Source: Eretmocerus hayati (Eukaryota > Arthropoda > Insecta > Hymenoptera > Aphelinidae). Taken from it: a stretch of DNA of 64,000 nucleotides. The position numbers and the translations under genes are program-made. This document shows, one piece after another, positions 57,103-64,000 of the stretch. The stretch is taken from NCBI GenBank assembly GCA_029851415.1, contig CM056742.1, positions 155,191,121-155,255,120 on the forward strand. The letters are read 5' to 3'. The first letter of the stretch is position 1. Each line of letters starts with the position of its first letter. Below the pieces are notes generated by a model. It was not told where the DNA came from, searched no databases, and saw nothing but the letters and a program-made list of their open reading frames with translations.

Positions 57103-58365
57103 ATGCTGCAGGTACAGCCGATTGCTGTTCAAGAAAGTTGCAACAATCCTAAACAATGGACGAAACACACCAAAGTCCTGGAGGAACCTGTTACCAGACA
57201 AGACGTTGAAACAGCTGTAAGGCAAGCTTTTGGACCGTCAATGAAGCTGATAAGTTACCACATGAGAACTTTTTCGGAGGAGAAACTGGGTTTTCTGGGA
57301 TCTCATCGTAAGCTCGTTGTTACAGTTCAGCAAGGAAACAGTCTAGAAAGGGATATGCATACTTTTTTCGTCAAGTCCGTACCCTATGACAACGAGGAAC
57401 AGACAATTGTCATTGAGGAAAGTAGAGCTTTTTACAAGGAAGCAGGATTTTACGAACAGATAGTTCCAGAGCTTTTGAAAAGCATAGATGACAGCTCTTG
57501 GCTTGCTCAGTGTCTGGCATCAAAGAGCGACGTTCTCATCTTCGAAGATCTCAAATCCAAGGGTTTTGAATTGAGAAGTAAGCTTTTGGACTTGGCCAGT
57601 ATGAAATCTGCCATGTCTAGCTTTGCCAAATTGCACGCAGCTTCCATTTTGACTGAAAGAAGATTGGGTAAGCCGTTGGACGAGATATTTGATCCTGAAC
57701 TTTTGTGTGAGTGTCTGTTCCTCAAAACCAGTAAATTCTACGACTGGATAGTCACTGGAATTGATGTACTCGTGGCTATAGCTCAGAAAATTGGTTTGGA
57801 TCCCACTGGAATACCAAGAATATGCCACAAGATTTTTGACATAATTTCGACATCGAAAAAGTACCAGAATGTCATTTGCCATGGCGATGCCAAATCGTAC
57901 AATCTAATGTTCGATGATTCTGAACCTGTACCCAAGTGCGTTATCGTGGATTTCCAACTGGTCAGATACGTTCCAGCTGTATGTGACCTGGTTCAATTGA
58001 TGTACATAAATACGAGGAGACAGTTCAGAGATGAACACGAAATTGATCTTCTACGACATTATCATGAGGTTCTGTGTGAAACTCTCAGAAGTAAAGATTC
58101 AGGATTAGAACTTCCCAGCTTGAGCGACCTTTTACAGGAATATGAAGAATTTAGAATTGTGGGCATTGTAACTACTTCATTATACTCGCCTTTGAATTTG
58201 GCTGAGGGTAAATTGTGTGCTGACTTGACGAAGGACTCTGATGGTTTTGCTAAAATTTTACGCGGTGATCGGATAGATCTTGTGATGAGTATTATGCAGG
58301 ATGATCCATTGTACAGTGATATATTGAAAGAAATAGTTGTCGAAATGGTCCAGAAATCAAAATAA
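57103..58365 (+). CDS. Ecdysteroid-kinase-like protein, intronless, 420 aa
   Basis: Paralogue of the minus-strand EcKL gene 2 kb away, in divergent orientation; roughly half of the residues are shared. It starts ACG ATG CTG CAG (MLQVQPIAVQES...). Visible: N-lobe Lys ~91 in TFFVKSVPY, hinge VLIFEDLKSKGF at ~144-155, catalytic HGDAKSYN at ~260-267, and VDFQ at ~282-285. The C-terminus is VEMVQKSK. The catalytic loop differs from the usual HGDxW form: Lys occupies the Trp position, while the catalytic Asp and the Asn are kept. The stop overlaps an AATAAA at ~58360. Probably a soluble small-molecule kinase; substrate unknown. Confidence 0.92.
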   Translation: MLQVQPIAVQESCNNPKQWTKHTKVLEEPVTRQDVETAVRQAFGPSMKLISYHMRTFSEEKLGFLGSHRKLVVTVQQGNSLERDMHTFFVKSVPYDNEEQTIVIEESRAFYKEAGFYEQIVPELLKSIDDSSWLAQCLASKSDVLIFEDLKSKGFELRSKLLDLASMKSAMSSFAKLHAASILTERRLGKPLDEIFDPELLCECLFLKTSKFYDWIVTGIDVLVAIAQKIGLDPTGIPRICHKIFDIISTSKKYQNVICHGDAKSYNLMFDDSEPVPKCVIVDFQLVRYVPAVCDLVQLMYINTRRQFRDEHEIDLLRHYHEVLCETLRSKDSGLELPSLSDLLQEYEEFRIVGIVTTSLYSPLNLAEGKLCADLTKDSDGFAKILRGDRIDLVMSIMQDDPLYSDILKEIVVEMVQKSK

Positions 58366-58698
58366 ACAGCTGACATTATGTTGTAGTTTTTACTACATTG
58401 CATAATTATTGCTTACACTCACAAAGATACTGCTGCGTTTGAAGAGAATTTTTTTAGACAGTGTGTAAAAGTTTCAGGATATCTTTGTTATCAAACAAAT
58501 TCGATGGGCTCACATTGGAAAATGTTTACAAACGTTTCCTGTATCGAGATTTGAACATCTCATCCTCGACATCATCAGTCTTTGCGCGGGCTTAGAATTC
58601 GGACGCGTAAATAACAAAATTGAATTTTATAAGCATATAGGTATTCGTGAGAGATATATGATCAAATAATGGTTAGGGTGAGAAGTGAATTTAAGAAT

Positions 58699-58950
58699 AG
58701 TATATTACGCAACAAGTGCGAGAAGGTCAATTTCCGCACAAGTTGCCAAACGAGTGCGAGAAGTTAATATTCACGCACACTTTGGAACTTCTCGCACAGC
58801 CAGAAGAACACATTTACGCACGCTCGCGAAGCGAGCGTGCGTAAATATGTACTTCTGGGTGTGCGAGAAGTTTCGAAGTGTGCGTGAATGTTACTTCTCG
58901 CGCGAGTTGGCAACGTGTGCGGAAACTTCTCGCACGTGTTGCGTATACTA
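58699..58950. mobile_element. 252-bp near-perfect hairpin (CTTCTCGCAC family)
   Basis: AGTATATTACGCAACAAGTG at the left pairs with CACGTGTTGCGTATACT at the right, and the arms continue to a centre at ~58822-58838 (CGCTCGCGAAGCGAGCG). GTGCGAGAAG / CTTCTCGCAC recurs along both arms. No coding capacity. Confidence 0.75.
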
Positions 58951-59250
58951 TTTTTTGCAATTGTGCGCGAAGTTGTAATTAAATGCACCACTGTCCGAGC
59001 AAGATTATCTTAGAAACGAAGTTTCCAAGAAAGGCCAAATTCAGAGGGATGACGTGACATCATATTTTGGAACTGTGCGTGAATGAAAATGCATTAGAGC
59101 GAGAAGTTACATTCACGCACACTTCACCAGTGCGTAAATGTAAAACTGTGCGAGAAGTCATTCACGCATTACTTCTCGCACTGTAAATAATGAAGAGAAG
59201 TCTCATTTTTTTACAACTTCGCGCACACAATTGCAAAAAAAATATTTTGG
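58951..59250. repeat. Second inverted-repeat segment of the CTTCTCGCAC family
   Basis: TTTTTTGCAATTGTGCGCGA (58952-) is inverted at ~59215-59243 (TCGCGCACACAATTGCAAAA). Between them, GCGAGAAGT/ACTTCTCGC and TTCACGCAC motifs alternate. It appears related to, and may enclose or adjoin, the 58699-58950 hairpin. Confidence 0.6.
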
Positions 59251-59674
59251 AGCTTACACCATCGCAAATATTGCTTTCGCCTACTGAATTTGTGTATCTG
59301 ATGACCAAATTTTTGTCAATGACCAATTAGTACCTGGAACGGACTGATATTCAAATTGAAGTGCATCACCTGTCACATATAAATCCTTCAATTGGTCCAT
59401 TTCCATCATATACTATAAATGCATTTTGAGCTCCCAACATATACATGTAGAACTAACGATCTGAATCTTCAACTTATTACTAGATTATAAAATGAACTCG
59501 TATTTATGCACTGTGCTACATTAGTCGTGTAAAAAATAAAGATTATTTGAAGTTGTCTTGAGCGATTTTGCACTTATTGCTAATTTGTGGGTATGTATAC
59601 ATATGGCTATTATCGGGATAGTTTACCCGGAACGTGTTCAGGCCTTGCATTTCGACGTGCAACCCACACAGCAT

Positions 59675-59875
59675 GGAAACATTTCAGAAATGTTTCAGAA
59701 AACATCTCAAAAATATTTCAATGAAACATTTATGAAATATAGTTATGTCCGCGGTTTTGAAATGTTTCTGAAAGCTTTCATGGGAATATTTCTGGAAATC
59801 TTCCAGAAACGTTTCAGAAATGTTTCAAAAACATTTCAAAAACGTTTCAGAAACGTTTTAGAGGCATCACATTGA
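59675..59875 (+). repeat. TTTCAGAAAC-type minisatellite, left block
   Basis: About 200 bp of degenerate 10-12 bp units (TTTCAGAAATG, TTTCAAAAAC, TTCCAGAAACG). Confidence 0.8.
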
Positions 59876-60044
59876 AATATTTGCGGGAGTTTGAGATAAT
59901 GAATATTGCGACGATCGAGCAAAAAAAATCATGTCAATTCGCAATCGCGGGTATTCACATTCAGATTTAATTTTTGATCAGTAAATTTCTTGAACAATTG
60001 CTTAAAGTACAGTTATCAATATTATGTGTTGATGTCGTTACGTG

Positions 60045-60120
60045 AGTGTCGCCGGTGGGATTTGAACCTACGATCTTCGAATTACTAGTCTACGACATTG
60101 TCCACTGAGCTGTCGACGTA
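60045..60120 (-). repeat. tRNA-derived sequence (SINE head or tRNA pseudogene)
   Basis: On the minus strand the order is an A-box-like AGCTCAGTGG, an anticodon-loop-like CTAGTAA (AGT, as in Thr tRNA), and a B box GGTTCAAATCC, at tRNA-like spacing. The outer four acceptor pairs (GTCG/CGAC) can form, but the rest of the acceptor stem and the D stem are poorly paired, so a functional tRNA is unlikely. A tRNA-derived SINE promoter fits better. Confidence 0.5.
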
Positions 60121-61549
60121 TGTACACGGTATAGCTTAAAATGTGTATTTAGCCAAACGCAAGTGTTTATGATGTGAAAATGAGTTGGCGATTGAATTTC
60201 ATCCGTTTCTGACGATTTGATACATACGAAGAGGATCGTAATCCAAGTTTTTGATATGAAAATGGTACTATGTTCGCTCAAGGATCTTGTGGAAAAGAAA
60301 ATTGTCTACTGAAATATGGAATCAGGATTCCGTGGAGGAGAGAGGGGAAATGGAATGGAAGAAAATCTCAAGTCAGGGGTCACGCGAATCTTTTCATCTT
60401 GCCAAAACAAATCATGTAGATGCATCATAATTTCGTTTCTCAGGATTTTCTCATTAAACAAAATCGCATTGCCAACTGTAATATCAGGCGAATTCAAGGA
60501 AAAATCTGACCAGGATACATTCAAATATTCCAAATGATTTTGAATAAAAAGAATTTTTAAAAAACGCTTTTATTCACTTTCCAAAAAATGTTGTTATTTG
60601 CGAGAGAATTTTGTCCGGTGTAGTGCAGATAGAATTTGTCAGACCGATGTAAATCATGTGAGAAAGAAAATTGTACGACGTATATGCGGAACTATAGCGA
60701 AGGCACGCGTGCTGGCAGCGAATGTTGCAGTTGATAAGTAATTGGGTTTCTCGTATTAAAATATGACACCACTATTATGTCGCGAGTCAGACTCATCTTC
60801 GGATGCAGCAGACAGTGTAGACAATGACAAACATTGTCTTTCGATCGCTGATATCGGTTCATCCTTCATCATTACACACATGCGAAGGATTACTCATAAC
60901 CTGAGTACGGGCTCTTCCAAACTCTAGATCCAACACATGGTCGCCACAAGGTACTTGAACTTGGCACTGAGGAATAGCCATGTCCAGTGAAAGAATTTGG
61001 CATTTACTCAACTGCATGAGGAACACGCGACCACAAAGAATCGGAAAATGCAAATACTAAATGAGCTCAATGACAGCGGCAACAGAAGACTGATGGTTCA
61101 TAGACGATAGCAGACGATAATAGAAATTTCAGTGACTCGGGGTGAAGTGCGGGCAAATCAAGAAAACATGTCGCAGCCTGCAACAGTTTCATAAATCCGA
61201 GCGAGCTCGATGAGTGACGACACTTCCGGTCGCACAGTATAGAGTAGTATGCATTAGGGTCCCTACGTCGCACTTGAACGATGGATTACACATATATACA
61301 AATTCATGGCTACGTCTACGTCTACGACGACATTCATTTGATACCGGCAGTAAGGTGGACCGAACACGGTGAACTGGATCTGATACATTTGACGAGGGCA
61401 GTAACGCGGACTGGACGGTGGACCGGATCTAAAATGTTCACTAGATGTTACTAGTGTAAGAACTATGAGCTCGGTGAAGTGCAATAAAAGCGTTTAAAAA
61501 GGATTCAAACCGCTCAATGAATATCGCTAAGATATTGGCCTTGAAGTAT

Positions 61550-63025
61550 TTCAGGAAATTTTTTTGGAATTATATTCATACTGAAATCTCCCAAAAACAT
61601 TCCAGAAACGTTCCAGCAATATTTCAGAAATTTTCCAAAAACGGTACAAAAATCTTTCAGAAACTTCTTTTTAAGTTTTCAGGAACCCTCCAAAAGCCTC
61701 TCAAAGAACTTTTAAAAATTGTTGAATGCAAGATTGCTGAAGATTTGATAGTGGGGAATTGCAAGAATATTTCGAGGTCTTATTTCTGATATCTTGCCCC
61801 GAAATTTGTCAGAAACATCCCAGGAATGTTTCAAAAACAACTCATGGAAGTGTCAGAAACTTCCCAGGAATTTTTGAAGAACCTTCTGAAACTTCTCAAA
61901 AAACTGAGAGGTATCTCTCAGAAAGCATTGAGGGAACTTCCAAACATTTTCCGAAGCAATATTGTTGAAAATTTTCATAAGTGGAGTATTGCAAGAATAA
62001 TTGGCATTGAAATTCTTGGGGCGTAACACTGAAGAAACTATCAAAAATCCATCAAGGATCTCGTAGAAGGCTGAAAGTTTATTGTGCAGTATTGCACAAT
62101 TGTTTCGAAGCCAGATTTTCGGAATTTTGCACCAAAATCTTCCAGAAACATTTTAGAAACATTTAAGAAACACTTCAGAAACATTTCAGAAAAGTTTCAA
62201 AAACAATTCAGGAATATTCCAACAACGTTTCAGGAATATTTCAGACCCGTCACAAACCTCTCAGAAGTCTTTCAGAGACTTTTTGAGGAGCTCTTAAGAA
62301 CCTTTCGAAAAAACTTCGGGGATCCTCCAAGAATGTTTAAATAGGAATATCTCTCACATTTTTCTACGGGCACTCAAGAATCTTTCAGAATTCTTCAGCG
62401 CGAGGTTGCTGAAAGATTGTTAAGGAAATAATGATGGGATACTTAGAAGTCATGTATTGGGATTATTGCTTTGAAATCTCTAACAACCTTTCATACACCT
62501 CACGTAAATTTCTCCGAATCAAGATTCTTGACAGATTGCCGTTGAAATATTGCAGGGATTTTCGGGAATGATATTCCCGGGTTATTGAACTGGATTGAAA
62601 TTTCCGAGGGAGCTTTCGAGAACCTTTTAAAAATCATTCGGAAAGCTTTCACTTGGTCCACAAAAGTCTCTCAATATGAGATTGCTTTAGAATTATTGTG
62701 CAAGATTCCAGAAATATTTCGAAGTTGTATCCATGGAATATTGCACTCGAATATTTCAAAAACCTTTCAAAAACCTTCCAGATAAACATGTCTGGAAGAT
62801 TTTCAGAAATGTTCCATGAAATGTTTCGAGGAGCTCTCCGAAAGATGTTCACGATATATTGCAATGAAATATTACAAGAACATTCCTTGAAATGTTTCTG
62901 CGAGGTTTCTGGGAAATTTCATTGAAACATTGCAATGAAATATCACAAAAACATTTCCTGAAACGTTTCTGCGAGGTTTCTGGAAGATTTCATTGGAATA
63001 TTTGACTGAAACGTTTTCCTGTGAT
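61550..63025 (+). repeat. TTTCAGAAAC-type minisatellite, right block
   Basis: About 1.5 kb of strongly degenerate units of the same family as 59675-59875, with interspersed non-repeat stretches such as ATTGCAAGAAT and TTGAAATATTGC. Unit divergence is higher than in the left block. Near 62.88-63.02 kb the orientation inverts. Confidence 0.7.
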
Positions 63026-64000
63026 ATTCCCATGCTGTGTGGGAAGCTCCGAATCACTCTTTTTCAATTTTCCTACACGTATTCTATTGAAAAACCCTTG
63101 GAACTTTTGTTATAGATCGATCCGTCCACTCATCTTTTTTATTTTTGAAGATTAAGGGTCAAAATGTCAGTTCCATGCACGATTCTCATTTGTCAAAGGG
63201 GTAGTCTTATGCTTGCAGACTTGCTGTAGCGAGGCAAATAATTATTCTCGCAATATTCCATCAAAGTATGGTATAGAACCAACTATTTCTCATAGGTTCC
63301 AAGTCCTAAACGCGTGGCGTGACCCCTACCCAAGTGGTTTATGCGTGTTACGAGGGTTTTGTGTCAATTCCGTGCATATCCTTTTAGCCTACTAAATAGT
63401 GACCTACATATATCGTAGCAATTTTTTTTCAAAGTAATATCACAGCATTAGATGAAATCTCCGAGATGAAAGCGCTACATTGATTCCCGTGGCCTACAGA
63501 ACCATAAAGGGGTATGCACGGAACTGGATATGTCAGGGTAAACTATCCCGATAATAACCATACACGCGAAGAGTTTTATCCTGAAATTCAAAAAATGAGA
63601 TTCAAGGTTTCGGTAAGAATATGAGTATTGGATCAAACATGGATGAAAATAACCACATGTCAAAGTTTTTTTTTTTGGGAAAGAAAGATAATCCATGGAT
63701 GTATGAGTCAATTTTTTGTTACAGATTATTCCATGAACGAAATATGTTCATTTTTGGATGGTAGCGTTTTGAGGCCGTGGAGTTTATGGAAACGACAAAA
63801 TAAGATTTATATTGAGAAGTTGGATGAATGTTATTTCAAATTTTCAAAACTGCTCGGAAGAATTTGAGAAATTCCCTATAAAAATACTCGCGCGAGGTCG
63901 TATTTTATTTGAAATTATGAGTCACAAGAGCGGTAATAATTATTTTATAGATATCGGAATTAGAGTTTGATGGATTGTCGAAATCAGACGCTGCTGCAAT

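Larger units (their letters stand above)
59592..63566. mobile_element. ~4-kb element bounded by inverted ATTATCGGGATAGTTTACCC and filled with TTTCAGAAAC minisatellite
   Basis: ATTATCGGGATAGTTTACCC at ~59610-59629 is repeated inverted at ~63538-63557. Inside these, CCCACACAGCATGG at ~59662 is inverted at ~63030-63043. Degenerate TTTCAGAAATG / CATTTCAAAAAC units fill 59675-59875 and 61550-63025; orientation flips near the right end (GTTTCTGCGAGGTTTCTG). Central 59.9-61.5 kb is unique apart from a tRNA-like sequence. No transposase recognised; whether this is one element or nested ones is unresolved. Confidence 0.5.
58366..64000. other. Gene-free, repeat-dominated right end of the window
   Basis: No protein-coding gene is supported. 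The stretch contains two hairpin elements (58.70-59.25 kb), a minisatellite-armed element (59.59-63.57 kb) and a tRNA-like fragment. Open frames of the FQKRFRNVSKTFQ type are translations of the minisatellite. The last 400 bp is AT-rich and unassigned. Confidence 0.6.

Noticed and set aside
60045..60120. Functional tRNA-Thr gene
   Set aside because: A and B boxes are good, but the D stem and the inner acceptor pairs do not form; better read as tRNA-derived repeat.
61517..62925. FQKHFRNISEKFQKQFRN-type frames
   Set aside because: Direct translation of the TTTCAGAAAC minisatellite; appears in two strands and several frames.
1..64000. CRISPR array, bacterial operon or phage-like system
   Set aside because: No regularly spaced direct repeats and no prokaryotic gene organisation; every supported multi-exon gene is intron-bearing eukaryotic.

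Overview
This window is eukaryotic nuclear DNA, most likely from an insect. It is AT-rich and intron-rich, the splice sites are canonical GT-AG, and the proteins have insect-like architectures: a single TMEM63/CSC channel, an NSD/Mes-4 lysine methyltransferase, spermine synthase, an NCOA4-like protein, and a pair of ecdysteroid-kinase-like (EcKL) genes. A hymenopteran is a reasonable guess, but nothing here proves the order. No bacterial operon, CRISPR array or rRNA gene is visible.

Layout. (1) 1102-11125, plus strand: Tmem63, 12 coding exons, 777 aa, with a 5.3-kb first intron. That intron holds a candidate nested minus-strand gene (3438-4410). (2) 13133-22856, minus strand: NSD-family H3K36 methyltransferase, 11 coding exons, 1368 aa, tail-to-tail with Tmem63. 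Their putative poly(A) signals lie about 90 bp apart near 12.2-12.3 kb. (3) 25613-33865: an 8.25-kb foldback-type DNA transposon with very long inverted arms and a perfect 9-bp target-site duplication. It carries several nested smaller elements. (4) 34029-39110, plus strand: NCOA4-like gene, 3 coding exons, 352 aa; its start codon lies about 155 bp from the end of the foldback element. (5) 41017-49598, minus strand: spermine synthase, 366 aa. It has two same-length (112-nt), homologous candidate exons that must be mutually exclusive, and a degenerate Tigger/pogo transposon in its large intron. (6) 50.9-53.1 kb: a second foldback element with satellite arms. (7) 53840-55144 (minus) and 57103-58365 (plus): two head-to-head intronless EcKL genes separated by a truncated non-LTR retrotransposon tail. 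(8) 58.6-64 kb: gene-free repeat territory with large hairpins, a minisatellite-armed element and a tRNA-derived fragment.

Exon phases close exactly for the four named spliced genes, summing to whole codons with one stop, which is the main support for those models. The genes are unrelated housekeeping, chromatin or metabolic genes and are not expected to work as one pathway. The most distinctive signals are the spermine synthase alternative exon pair, the GC-AG intron required by the NSD model, and the nested inverted-repeat elements with readable insertion histories. No sequence-database comparison was possible, so all family names rest on recognition of motifs.
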